Origin: Acidisarcina polymorpha
GTDB taxonomy: Bacteria; Acidobacteriota; Terriglobia; Terriglobales; Acidobacteriaceae
Assembly: GCF_003330725.1 (NCBI RefSeq)
Contig: NZ_CP030840.1
Coordinates: forward strand, 6,628,116-6,692,115
Reading direction: 5' to 3'
Length of the DNA: 64,000 nucleotides
The notes under the pieces were generated by a model. The model was not told where the DNA came from, did no database searches, and saw only the letters and a program-made list of their open reading frames with translations. The position numbers and the translations under genes are program-made. Numbering within the stretch: position 1 is the first letter of the stretch; the number at the start of each line of letters is the position of its first letter. Below are positions 18,178 through 26,268 of this stretch, one piece after another.

Positions 18178-19284
18178 TTACACGGTGGGAAAAGCCTGAT
18201 CTCCAGACACAGTGGCTATCAAGTCGTAGCAATCCCAGGGATGACTCGAAAGACTTGCCTCTTTGATTTTCAGCAGATACATCTCGTGCAACATCATTCC
18301 ATCCTCTCGTATGCGACCGCTTTTGACGTACATATCGTCCAGAACGCGTGAACGTAGGGCGCCGGTGACCGCGTCAGGGTCTGTGCTGCCAATTTCCTTC
18401 ACAGTTTGGAGGTACTGTTTCACCGCTGAGTAGTCTGCCGCCTGTAACGAGGACGGCATTCGTTGCTGACGCAAGAAAAAGCGATGAGCCCAGGCTCGCG
18501 ACTCGGCGTCGCGCGTCCAATACCAGCTATCGCAGAGATATAAGCCCTTGGCCTGCTCTTGCCCCATCTCGTAAATGTCATCGATGAACGTCAGGAGACC
18601 GACCACCTTCAATTTGGAGGTGGCCCCTAGAAGTTCCATCGCTTTCATGGCCTTGATGAGGGCAGCATGACCATTGGCGAGTCCGAGAACTTGAGCACCA
18701 CTTTCAAGCGCCGCTTCGATATAGGGAACGAAGTTTTCCTCTCCATGAGGGTTGATCACTGCCCCAACTACCGTACCACCAGCTGTCGACACCGCCACGC
18801 GCCCGTGAGCCTCAAGCTCCCGTCCAAAAGGATAATCTGCAGTGATGTAAAACCAACGGCTATCGCCTTTTGAGGTCAAGACGAGACCGGGGACGGTTGC
18901 GAGAGCGACGGTGTTGTAAGCGTACTGAATCACGGACGAAGAAGCGCGCTCCCTGGTCTGAACGGAGGTGCCTGCCCCAACGACCATCAGCGGCCGGTGC
19001 AAGTCTGCCGCGACACCGGACATCGCGAGACTGGTATCTGAATTCACGCCGCTAATAATTAGATCGACGCCGCTCTGGGTGTACCAGTCGAAAGCGATCT
19101 TCTTCGCTTGTTCCGAGTCATTGTGGTGATCGCCCAGCAGCAACTCTACACGGCTTCCCGCAGCCTCTCCCTCCACGTCCTCAATGGCCATCCGGATCGC
19201 TTCAGCGCCCCCCAAGCCATCAACGTTACGATACGGCCCAGTAAGATCCGTACAGAAACCAACTCGAATCGTCTTGTGTCTCAT
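18178..19284 (-). CDS. Branched-chain amino acid/amide-type substrate-binding protein without leader
   Basis: A 368-residue type I periplasmic-binding-protein fold of the Leu/Ile/Val-urea-amide group (Peripla_BP_6). The start reads IRVGFCTDLTGPYRNVDG. Further blocks are GGAEAIRMAIEDVEGEAAG, LLGDHHNDSEQA, DLIISGVNSDTS, WFYITADYPFGRELE and VYVKSG-type DDMYVKSGRIREDG. The start ATG is supported by AAGGAGGAG just upstream, yet there is no signal peptide: the conserved fold begins at residue 5. It may thus be a cytoplasmic sensor rather than a transporter component. No permease or ATPase gene is nearby. Loss of a leader by mutation is the alternative. Confidence 0.82.
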   Translation of the reverse strand: MRHKTIRVGFCTDLTGPYRNVDGLGGAEAIRMAIEDVEGEAAGSRVELLLGDHHNDSEQAKKIAFDWYTQSGVDLIISGVNSDTSLAMSGVAADLHRPLMVVGAGTSVQTRERASSSVIQYAYNTVALATVPGLVLTSKGDSRWFYITADYPFGRELEAHGRVAVSTAGGTVVGAVINPHGEENFVPYIEAALESGAQVLGLANGHAALIKAMKAMELLGATSKLKVVGLLTFIDDIYEMGQEQAKGLYLCDSWYWTRDAESRAWAHRFFLRQQRMPSSLQAADYSAVKQYLQTVKEIGSTDPDAVTGALRSRVLDDMYVKSGRIREDGMMLHEMYLLKIKEASLSSHPWDCYDLIATVSGDQAFPTV

Positions 19285-19456
19285 AAGCTCCTCCTTCTAC
19301 GCTGTGTCGGCCAGTCTTCGAGCGAACCCGTCGCTGTAAACGGCGCGAAAAATGTGTCTATCAAGGTGCAGACTTGCCCGATTAAAAACGGCTCTGCTTT
19401 AGGTCAAGGTTCAGTAAATTTGGGTGTCCTAGTTTGGATTTTGGTATAGTCGAAAG

Positions 19457-19603
19457 TTGCCGAAAGGTGAGGCGAAACGCCGTGGGTTCGGTATTCGTCT
19501 CACGGATGAGGACCTAAAGAACCTGACAGCCGCAGTGAAGGCGCGGAAGCAGACCGTAACCGAATTTATTCAAGGCACGCTGAGTGCCTCAATGGAGGCT
19601 TGA
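19457..19603 (+). CDS. Small ribbon-helix-helix-like protein (48 aa)
   Basis: A short reading frame from TTG at 19457 to TGA at 19601-19603. The translation has a strand-like start (RRGFGIRLTDEDLKNL) and a helix with KQTVTEFIQGTL, the pattern of CopG/Arc-type ribbon-helix-helix DNA-binding proteins. A TATAGT hexamer lies just ahead (19444-19449). The start is uncertain: no ATG is in frame and the ribosome site is weak. RHH proteins often act as antitoxins or autoregulators, but no toxin gene is recognisable beside it, so it may be a solitary or orphaned piece. Confidence 0.45.
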   Translation: MPKGEAKRRGFGIRLTDEDLKNLTAAVKARKQTVTEFIQGTLSASMEA

Positions 19604-19721
19604 TACATGCAACCTTGCAGACATTCTCTGGCAGATGCGGCATTGTGGTTCAGCATGGGAGTTTTGACATCGCAGACCATTCGGAGGATATGGAAGACAA
19701 TTACGAAGTCAAATTAGGACA

Positions 19722-20783
19722 CTACCGAAATTTGCTCCAGGTTTGCTCGCTGTTATCAAGACGGTTTGCATTTTGGACCTCGATCATCCAACCTGGGTAC
19801 TCGGGCGGCAGGGCGCTTACCTCATCTAGCAGGACCGTTTCGCGCGGGGTAAGAAGTAGATCGGCCGCCGCGAGATTATCGCGTAGTTGCTCGATCCGTT
19901 TGGCACCCAAAATCACTGAGGTCACGGCTGGTTTGGCAAGAAGCCATGCCAGAGCCACTCGCGCCGAACTGCAGCCATGTGCTTCTGCAATGGGACCGAG
20001 CACATCAATGATGTTCCAGGCTCGCTCCTTGTGGACGATCGGGAAGTCGAAGCTGGAGCGCCGCGATTCGGCAGGCTTCTTCTGGGAACGTGTGTACTTG
20101 CCCGAGAGCAAACCGCCGGCAAGGGGACTCCACACCAACAGACCCAACCTTTCTGATTGCAACAGAGGAACGATCTCGCGCTCCAAGTCCCGTCCAGCTA
20201 GCGAGTAATAGGCCTGCACCGCATCAAACCGCGCTAGGTTCTTGCGCTCGGAAACTCCGAGCGAACGGCCTATTTTCCAGGCAGGCCAGTTCGAACATCC
20301 AATGTAGCGAACCTTTCCCTGTTGCACCAACGCGTCGAGCGCCGAGAGCGTCTCTTCGAGCGGCGTCACCTCATCGCTCGCGTGAATCTGATAGAGGTCG
20401 ATATAATCGGTCTGGAGACGCCGGAGACTAGCTTCCACCCCGTCCATGATGTGGCCCCGCGACGCTCCTACGTCATTTGGACCTTTGCCGACCCGCATGA
20501 ACACCTTCGTGGCAATCACGACGTCCTGCCGACTGATCCCAAGGTTCTTAAATGCCTGTCCAAGCACTCTTTCGCTCTGGCCAAATGAGTACACATCTGC
20601 GGTGTCAAAGAAGTTGACCCCGGTTCTTAATGCCTCCATAACCAGGTCGTCTGCGCCAGTCTGATCAACAGAGCCGATGGTTCCATAAATCCCTTCTCCA
20701 TCACCAAAGGTCATGGTTCCTAGACAAAGATTTGAGACCAGAAGGCCCGTATTGCCCAGCGTGTTATATCGAAGTGCCACCAT
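19722..20783 (-). CDS. Aldo/keto reductase
   Basis: A 353-residue NADPH-dependent oxidoreductase of the aldo/keto reductase superfamily, reducing aldehydes or ketones in the cytoplasm. The catalytic tetrad is visible: Asp in NFFDTADVYSFG, Tyr in the same block, Lys in DVVIATKVFM, His in DLYQIHASDE. The cofactor-binding end is present in TSVILGAKRIEQLRDNLAA. AAAGGAGAG precedes the ATG at 20783. It lies 20 bases after the TetR gene 20804-21436 on the same strand, so regulator and enzyme probably form one transcript from the promoter that holds the dyad at 21446-21464. The substrate is unknown. Confidence 0.9.
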   Translation of the reverse strand: MVALRYNTLGNTGLLVSNLCLGTMTFGDGEGIYGTIGSVDQTGADDLVMEALRTGVNFFDTADVYSFGQSERVLGQAFKNLGISRQDVVIATKVFMRVGKGPNDVGASRGHIMDGVEASLRRLQTDYIDLYQIHASDEVTPLEETLSALDALVQQGKVRYIGCSNWPAWKIGRSLGVSERKNLARFDAVQAYYSLAGRDLEREIVPLLQSERLGLLVWSPLAGGLLSGKYTRSQKKPAESRRSSFDFPIVHKERAWNIIDVLGPIAEAHGCSSARVALAWLLAKPAVTSVILGAKRIEQLRDNLAAADLLLTPRETVLLDEVSALPPEYPGWMIEVQNANRLDNSEQTWSKFR

Positions 20784-20803
20784 ACTCTCCTTTGTCGTTG
20801 GTG

Positions 20804-21436
20804 TTAGTGGATGCCGTCTGCTACGCCTACGCTGGGGCGAATGCCTCCGAAGATAGCTTCTGTCACTTGACTTGCATTCTCACTGGTAAATGGGAGATGG
20901 CCAGCCAACAATCGATACACCAGAGGCGCGTAAATCATGTCAATCACCAACTCGCAATCGAACCGAGGGTCGATCTCACCGCGGCCAACTCCACGACTCC
21001 ATATGAGGCGCACGGCAGCGCGGCGCGGTTCAAGGAATCGCTCCTGATAGGTCTTCAGGAATGCCTCGTCGTCCTGGCATTCAGCAATGAAATGACGGAA
21101 GATGCGCCCCAGGGACGTTTCATAAAAGGCAATCGCCCCCCGCAGCTGATGCAGAAAATCCTGTTGCGCCGATCCCGTGTCATCGGTCGGGATACTATCC
21201 TGCATCCGGTCGAGGAATGCGTCCAGTGCGACAAAGGCTTTGCTTGGCCACCATTTGTAAATAGTGGCCTTCCCTACCCCCGCTCGTTCGGAAATTCCTT
21301 CGATCGTCAAATTCCGCAAACCTTTTTCAGCGAGTAAATCGAGGGTAGCCTTCATAATCGCCACCTGGGAGGCGGAACTGCGCGGTCGACCATAAGCTTT
21401 TACGCATGAGGGCACGTCGTTTGGAGAAGCACTCAT
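20804..21436 (-). CDS. TetR/AcrR-family transcriptional regulator
   Basis: A 210-residue TetR-type repressor. The N-terminal HTH has VAIMKATLDLLAEKGLRNLT and ERAGVGKATIYKWWPSKAFV, the recognition helix ending in YKWW, typical of a subgroup with a TetR_C_16/33-like ligand domain. The all-helical C-terminal region contains FRHFIAECQDDEAFLKTYQE. It is the first gene of a probable two-gene operon with the aldo/keto reductase. The dyad at 21446-21464, immediately upstream of its start, is the likely autoregulatory operator. The inducer is unknown. Confidence 0.9.
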   Translation of the reverse strand: MSASPNDVPSCVKAYGRPRSSASQVAIMKATLDLLAEKGLRNLTIEGISERAGVGKATIYKWWPSKAFVALDAFLDRMQDSIPTDDTGSAQQDFLHQLRGAIAFYETSLGRIFRHFIAECQDDEAFLKTYQERFLEPRRAAVRLIWSRGVGRGEIDPRFDCELVIDMIYAPLVYRLLAGHLPFTSENASQVTEAIFGGIRPSVGVADGIH

Positions 21437-21445
21437 GGCCCTAAT

Positions 21446-21464
21446 ACTACACGTATCGTATAGT
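21446..21464. promoter_or_regulatory. Candidate operator of the TetR-AKR operon
   Basis: ACTACACG-TAT-CGTATAGT is a 19-bp dyad with one mismatch between arms, starting 10 bp upstream of the TetR start. It overlaps an A/T-rich -10-like stretch. Position and symmetry fit TetR autorepression. Confidence 0.55.
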
Positions 21465-21807
21465 AATCACAAATGCGCCATGCCAGGGCTCCCCAAATGC
21501 CAAATAAGTGCGCCTGTCCTCGGTACTGCATTTCGGCATAGCGGAATTGATCTGCGTTCCGCCGTAGCCAGTCCTCGGGATTCCCAACGTGCTTTGGAAC
21601 TCGAAAGGCTTAAGTTCAAGCTTTGCCAATGCCGCCACGAGAACGGTCTCCAGCGTCGCTAACGATGTCCTCGTCATAGCGAAACCCTTCAGGCATTGCA
21701 GACAGTGTCTGCCAATTCGGCGAATAATCCAGTTTGTGTTGCCATGAGCTTCTCCCAGTGCCGCTGTTGTTTACCCGATCCCCTGGGGACGGAACGGAAA
21801 CAATCGT
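21465..21807. other. 343-bp region without a supported gene
   Basis: A minus frame 21447-21677 (KLELKPFEFQSTLGIPRTGY and following) is open but overlaps the TetR operator, has no clear start signal and no recognised family. The remainder holds nothing I can identify. Confidence 0.35.
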
Positions 21808-23022
21808 TCAAAAGAGATTCAGTTGCGGCGTTTGCGCCGATCTCTTAAGCAGTACTTTGTCATCGAAGACCGTTCTGCCTCCAATCGATGCCGAAATTGC
21901 GCGCTCGTGCGCAATCGCCGCACCGCAATCGGCAATCGGTTCCCGCTCTGCTTCTACATGACGAGTCAATCGATCCAAACGCCGAAAGCCTCCCAGCTTT
22001 TCGGTATGCCCGAGACGAGCTGCATCGAGTGAGCGCCGCAGCACGGTAAGCGACTCGTCGTAAGTCTTGAGTGGCACCGGAAAGGGGTGCCCGTCTTTGC
22101 CGCCGTGAGCGAAGGAGAAGCGCGCAGGATCGGAGAAACGACTAGGCGCTCCGTGAACGACTTCTGCGATCAGAGCTAGAGATTGGAGCGTTCGTGGTCC
22201 GAGTCCTTCCACTAAGAGTACAGAGGCGAAGTCGCGTAGTTCCTGTTCATGTGCAACGGCCAGAACTGCTCCCAGGCGTTTCAAATCGAGGTCTTCCGTT
22301 CTAACGTCATGATGCGCGGGCATGACCAGCTTGCGAGCATCGTTTATTGCGGTCGTGATGGGACCTCTTGCAATGGTGAGCAACGCATCTTGTGCTTTGC
22401 CCGCGCGGGCATCGACTAAATTAAGAATCTCACCCTTAAGCTCGCCCACGATGGCTGTATGGGGCTCAGAGACAAAGTCGCGCACCGTGGCCGAGTGCCA
22501 ATGATAGCGCCGCGCCAGATGGTTCTCGGGATTCATTCCTTGCTGTACGACCGCCCATTCGCCCGATTTTGTAATCGCGAAGGAGTGGAGGTAGAGCTGA
22601 AAGCCGTCGGCTACGGCGTTGTTGTCTACGCGCGCGGTGAGCCGGCTGGTTCGGGCCAGCGCATCTCCGTCCAGCCCATTCCTCAGCGAGAACGCACGCA
22701 GCTCGTCCGGTGTACGAACCGAATGCCGTCCGCGGCCACCGCAGAACATCAAGCCAAGATCCGAGAAACGCGGGTTCAACCCACGCTTCAAGGCTCCCAG
22801 AACCGACGTCGTGATGCCGGAGGAGTGCCAGTCCATCCCCATTACGGCCCCATATGCCTGAAACCAGAAGGGATCACTCAATCGCGTGAGGAACTCAGAG
22901 TGTCCGTAGTTCAGGATCACCTGCTCGGCAATGGCAGTACCCAGTTCTGTCATCCGATTGGCCGGCCATGAAGGGACCCGCCCGCCGTGGAGTGGGAGAT
23001 CGGCTATGCCGGAGCGTTTCAT
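21808..23022 (-). CDS. DUF763 family protein
   Basis: A 404-residue protein of the DUF763 (PF05559) family, found in bacteria and archaea and of unknown biochemistry. Family hallmarks are the start MKRSGIADLPLHGGRVPSW, GLMFCGGRGRHSVRTPDEL, WAVVQQGMNPENHLARRYHW, VEGLGPRTLQSLALIAEVVH and FAHGGKDGHPFPVPLKTYD. The GLGPRTLQSLAL stretch resembles a helix-hairpin-helix, which would suit DNA binding or glycosylase-like activity (inference). It diverges from dinB, with a 104-bp shared promoter region, and dinB is followed by exonuclease III. The context therefore points to DNA repair. The length is normal for the family and no key block is missing. Confidence 0.9.
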   Translation of the reverse strand: MKRSGIADLPLHGGRVPSWPANRMTELGTAIAEQVILNYGHSEFLTRLSDPFWFQAYGAVMGMDWHSSGITTSVLGALKRGLNPRFSDLGLMFCGGRGRHSVRTPDELRAFSLRNGLDGDALARTSRLTARVDNNAVADGFQLYLHSFAITKSGEWAVVQQGMNPENHLARRYHWHSATVRDFVSEPHTAIVGELKGEILNLVDARAGKAQDALLTIARGPITTAINDARKLVMPAHHDVRTEDLDLKRLGAVLAVAHEQELRDFASVLLVEGLGPRTLQSLALIAEVVHGAPSRFSDPARFSFAHGGKDGHPFPVPLKTYDESLTVLRRSLDAARLGHTEKLGGFRRLDRLTRHVEAEREPIADCGAAIAHERAISASIGGRTVFDDKVLLKRSAQTPQLNLF

Positions 23023-23046
23023 TGATTCTGATCACCTCACCTCCCT

Positions 23047-23063
23047 ATTCGCCCTTTATTCGC
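23047..23063. promoter_or_regulatory. Direct repeat in the DUF763-dinB promoter region
   Basis: ATTCGC occurs twice with an 11-bp period (23047-23052 and 23058-23063), just ahead of a TTACAAT -10-like box at 23064-23070. One helical turn spacing on the same face suits a damage-response repressor site, as in direct-repeat SOS boxes of some bacteria. The assignment is speculative. Confidence 0.35.
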
Positions 23064-23126
23064 TTACAATCAAATTGTGGCAGATGTTTATTCCGACCTT
23101 GATTTGACCTGAAAGGTTTCCAGGCT

Positions 23127-24278
23127 ATGGCAGCGGAAGAGATCTCAGCCGAACGACATCAATCGAATCAGCCCACGGTCCGCAAAATCATTCATGTTGA
23201 CATGGACGCCTTTTACGCCTCCGTGGAACAGCGGGATAATCCAGACCTTCGTGGGAAGCCCGTCGTGGTTGCATGGACGGGCAAGCGATCCGTCGTTTGC
23301 GCAGCGTCCTATGAAGCCAGGAAATTCGGGTTACGTTCTGCGATGCCGGCAGTGACTGCGGAGCGGATGTGTCCACACGCCATCTTCGTACTGCCAGACT
23401 TCACCCGATATAAAGCCGCTTCACAGGGCGCTCGCGAAATCTTTCATCGGCACACTGACCTGATCGAACCGTTATCGCTCGACGAAGCCTATCTCGACGT
23501 CACGGAGAGCAAACTGGGGTTGCCAACCGCGACGCGTGTCGCGAAGATGATTCGGGAACAGATCCGTGAGGAACTGAATCTCACGGCGTCCGCGGGGGTG
23601 GCGCCAAACAAGTTTCTGGCGAAGATCGCATCGGATTGGAAAAAGCCGAATGGGCTCTTCGTCATTCAACCTCACGAGGCACAAGGCTTCTTGCTGTCGC
23701 TACCAGTAGGTCGCATCCCCGGCGTTGGACAGGTGACCGAAACACGCATGAAAACAATCGGGATTGCGACGGTTGGTGACATCGGCGCGATGGATATCTC
23801 CACACTGGAGCATCACTTCGGCCGGTACGGCCGTCGCCTACACGAACTCTCGTGCGGCATCGACCACAATCCTGTTGTTTCCAATCGGGCGAGCAAATCC
23901 ATTTCGGCCGAGGACACGTTCGAGATCGATATCCCGCTGGCGGAGACTGAACCGCTAGTACGCAAACTTGCAGAAAAGGTCTGGGCCGCTTCACGCCAAG
24001 ATGCTCGGATGGCGCGCACCGTAGTCCTCAAGCTGAAGACGAAGGAGTTCAACACGCTGACCCGAAGTCTCACCCCGCTCGTCATGCCGACTTCGCTTGC
24101 GGAGTTCACGGAGGTCGCCCTCTCCTTACGAGAACGAGTAGAACTCGGGTCAGGACAGCTTTTCCGTCTGGTTGGCGTCGGCTTGAGCAATTTTCAAGAG
24201 GACCCAGATCCGACTTGGCTGCTCTTTGAAAGCAATGCGAGCGCCGAGGTTGAAGCCGTTTTGGCATCCAACGACTAG
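23127..24278 (+). CDS. dinB: DNA polymerase IV (Y-family translesion polymerase)
   Basis: A 383-residue Y-family polymerase that copies past damaged bases. Catalytic carboxylates are visible in IHVDMDAFYASVEQ (Asp) and EPLSLDEAYLDVTE (Asp-Glu). The YEARKFGLRSAMP fingers motif, ASAGVAPNKFLAKIASDWKK palm block and the helix-hairpin-helix VGRIPGVGQVTE follow. The little-finger domain is complete. The usual terminal clamp-binding motif (QLSLF-like) is replaced by PTWLLFESN followed by a further 16 residues, so clamp contact may differ. It diverges from DUF763 and is followed after five bases by a small basic protein gene and exonuclease III, suggesting a repair operon, possibly damage-inducible. 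Confidence 0.95.
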   Translation: MAAEEISAERHQSNQPTVRKIIHVDMDAFYASVEQRDNPDLRGKPVVVAWTGKRSVVCAASYEARKFGLRSAMPAVTAERMCPHAIFVLPDFTRYKAASQGAREIFHRHTDLIEPLSLDEAYLDVTESKLGLPTATRVAKMIREQIREELNLTASAGVAPNKFLAKIASDWKKPNGLFVIQPHEAQGFLLSLPVGRIPGVGQVTETRMKTIGIATVGDIGAMDISTLEHHFGRYGRRLHELSCGIDHNPVVSNRASKSISAEDTFEIDIPLAETEPLVRKLAEKVWAASRQDARMARTVVLKLKTKEFNTLTRSLTPLVMPTSLAEFTEVALSLRERVELGSGQLFRLVGVGLSNFQEDPDPTWLLFESNASAEVEAVLASND

Positions 24279-24283
24279 ATCAT

Positions 24284-24661
24284 ATGGACCGTAAGAAAAC
24301 TACTTCCGCCCACCGCCAGCTTCGTGCTTCTTCAATCAAATTATCTAACGCCTATCACCATTTGGACGCCTTGCTTCACACGATGCGGTGTATCTCGCAG
24401 TATGAGGACATCCTGTGCGAACTCTCCCACGAAGCAAAGCGGGCAGGTGACCTGTCTCCGGAGATAAGCGAAGAGCTTCGCGGCATACTTGAAAAGATCC
24501 CGGCCCATGAGTATGTGCTGGATCTCGAAGCCGTGAAGGGCGCCTTCGTCAAACCGAAGACGTCGAGAAGAGTCGGCTCGAGAAAGCCTGCTGAGTCTGC
24601 ACCGGTTCGCAAGAGCCCCACTCCTGCCAAAAAGAAGTCCAGGAGGGCGTCATCGAGATAG
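24284..24661 (+). CDS. Small basic protein between dinB and exonuclease III
   Basis: A 125-residue protein of unknown family. The first 80 residues are helical (SIKLSNAYHHLDALLHTMRC, then EISEELRGILEKIPAHEYV). The last 35 are a lysine/arginine/serine/proline-rich tail (PTPAKKKSRRASSR) of the histone-like kind that would bind DNA or RNA. It starts five bases after the dinB stop. Its own 3' end contains AGGAGG (24641-24646), the ribosome site for the overlapping exonuclease III frame. A role linked to DNA repair is inferred from position only. Confidence 0.7.
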   Translation: MDRKKTTSAHRQLRASSIKLSNAYHHLDALLHTMRCISQYEDILCELSHEAKRAGDLSPEISEELRGILEKIPAHEYVLDLEAVKGAFVKPKTSRRVGSRKPAESAPVRKSPTPAKKKSRRASSR

Positions 24662-25416
24662 CAAGCTGGAATGTCAACTCGATTCGCGCGCGTGCGGAAC
24701 ATGTCAAAACGTGGTTGGAAGCAAAGAAGCCGGACGTTCTTCTTCTTCAGGAGCTGAAAGGAACCGAGTTTCCTTCCGCCTGGTTCAAAGAGCAGGGATA
24801 CGACTCGGTCTCCGTGACACAGAAGAGCTACAATGGCGTCGCGATCCTGTCTCGCAGCCCGATCGAGGTCGTCAGCACAACGCTGCTCGGTGACGAAGCA
24901 GACAGTCACGCCCGCTTTCTCGAAGTAGTGATTGCGAACATTCGCGTCGTCAACATCTACCTGCCGAACGGAAATCCAGTGGGTACGGCAAAGTTCGATT
25001 ACAAGCTGTCCTGGATGGATCGTCTTAGGCAACAGATGAAACTTTGGTTGAAGAGCGATGTGCCGACCGTGATTGGTGGCGACTTCAATGTCATTCCGGA
25101 GGACATCGACTGCCACAAACCCGCATCGTGGATTCACGATGCACTCTTTCAACCGGAACCGCGTGCCCGCTATCGAGAGATGCTCGAACTTGGCTATGTT
25201 GATGGGTTCCGGTCATTGCATCCGGGAATGGGCGGCCAGTTCACGTTCTGGGATTACTTCCGACAAGCCTTCGAACAAAACCGCGGCATCCGTATCGATC
25301 ACTTCCTGCTCACTCCAAGTCTGGTTAAGAGGCTTGAATGCTGTGAGATCGATAAGGGACCTCGGGCGCTCGAGAAACCGTCAGACCATACTCCGATCGT
25401 CTTGCGCCTGAAGTAG
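24652..25416 (+). CDS. xth: Exodeoxyribonuclease III, apparent non-AUG start
   Basis: An exonuclease III/AP-endonuclease family enzyme (about 254 residues) acting in base excision repair. All catalytic blocks are present: N-terminal Asn in IASWNVNSIRAR, Glu in LLQELKGTE, YNGVAILSR, GGDFNVIPEDIDCH, RIDHFLLTPSL and the closing Asp-His in EKPSDHTPIVLRL. No ATG, GTG, TTG or CTG precedes the conserved N-terminus in frame back to the upstream stop near 24590. The first ordinary start (TTG 24715) would delete the catalytic Asn strand. ATC at 24652 lies five bases after a perfect AGGAGG (24641-24646), so initiation at AUC is the best reading; AUA at 24658 is possible. It overlaps the preceding gene by ten bases. 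Confidence 0.85.
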   Translation: MEIASWNVNSIRARAEHVKTWLEAKKPDVLLLQELKGTEFPSAWFKEQGYDSVSVTQKSYNGVAILSRSPIEVVSTTLLGDEADSHARFLEVVIANIRVVNIYLPNGNPVGTAKFDYKLSWMDRLRQQMKLWLKSDVPTVIGGDFNVIPEDIDCHKPASWIHDALFQPEPRARYREMLELGYVDGFRSLHPGMGGQFTFWDYFRQAFEQNRGIRIDHFLLTPSLVKRLECCEIDKGPRALEKPSDHTPIVLRLK

Positions 25417-25629
25417 CCGTCTCATTCGTGTCTGCAGCGTACTGGAAGGCAATCGAAACTTCCATCCGAATTGTTCGCCAGCCAGTGAGACGTTATCGCT
25501 ATAACAACAGCTAACGCTCAGCCCAGGGCCCCCAAGGGTATACCATTAGGGCGAAATGGCAGCCTATTATGTTCGCCTGGCGGTTGAGATAGCTTCGGGT
25601 GGAGACAACCGGGTGTGACACAGCCACAG

Positions 25630-25983
25630 TTATCTCGAGAGATGAATAATGGCTGCAAATACTTCCTGCCATTTGGCACCGATCTCTGCATGGACGTCCA
25701 ATCCGTTTATGCCCGTATCTTTCCACATTCTGCAGATCGTCGGCGAGTAGACGCTGATCTCGAACACGGTAAGGCTGTTCGTCCATTGATCAGCATGCAT
25801 TCGCTCGTATTCGTCGCGAAGTTCCCCTTGGATGGCTTGGGCAAGTTCGCGAAGCTCGGCCTCGGCTTCATCTGTTCGTGGATTGCTTTCAATTCGATGG
25901 AGCAGATCGGTTCCGCGCATTCCGATGTGATGGAGTTTCTGGAGCACTTCGTGTCGTTTCATAAGGGAATCGATGGATACCAA
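25630..25983 (-). CDS. Hypothetical helical protein
   Basis: A 117-residue frame, not recognised. It begins at TTG 25983 or ATG 25962 (MKRHEVLQKLHHIGMRG). It is rich in amphipathic helices with acidic repeats (TDEAEAELRELAQAIQGELR) and ends in HAEIGAKWQEVFAAIIHLSR. There is no signal peptide, membrane segment or motif. The codon pattern and regular helices look protein-coding, but no strong ribosome site is present. The neighbours (exonuclease III upstream, methyltransferase downstream) are on the other strand. A plus-strand frame over the same DNA looks like its shadow. Confidence 0.5.
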   Translation of the reverse strand: MVSIDSLMKRHEVLQKLHHIGMRGTDLLHRIESNPRTDEAEAELRELAQAIQGELRDEYERMHADQWTNSLTVFEISVYSPTICRMWKDTGINGLDVHAEIGAKWQEVFAAIIHLSR

Positions 25984-26268
25984 GGGTTAGGTCGAGTAAA
26001 TCCAATCCTAAACTGAGGCTGACCTGCGCTGATGAGAATGTCGCCAAACACTGCATGGTAACGGAGGAGCCACGGCTAAATCGTGATGCCATGACGGCAT
26101 TTGCGAAGAGGAACTCCAAGACTCGTCCGTTGAATTTGATGCCTATCGTATCGAAGAGCGCTCTTGGCGGGTGCTGACCACAGATCTTACTAGTAAGGTG
26201 TAGAAAGTAGAATCGCTGGATACAGTTCGATCGGTGGCTTCGTCTACCCAATAACGTAGATTGAAGAG

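Noticed and set aside
19600-20208. Plus-strand 202-residue ORF
   Set aside because: Mostly antisense to the clear aldo/keto reductase gene; composition is Ser/Arg-rich as in shadows.
25615-26016. Plus-strand 133-residue ORF
   Set aside because: Opposite to a more protein-like helical minus frame at 25630-25983; looks like its shadow.
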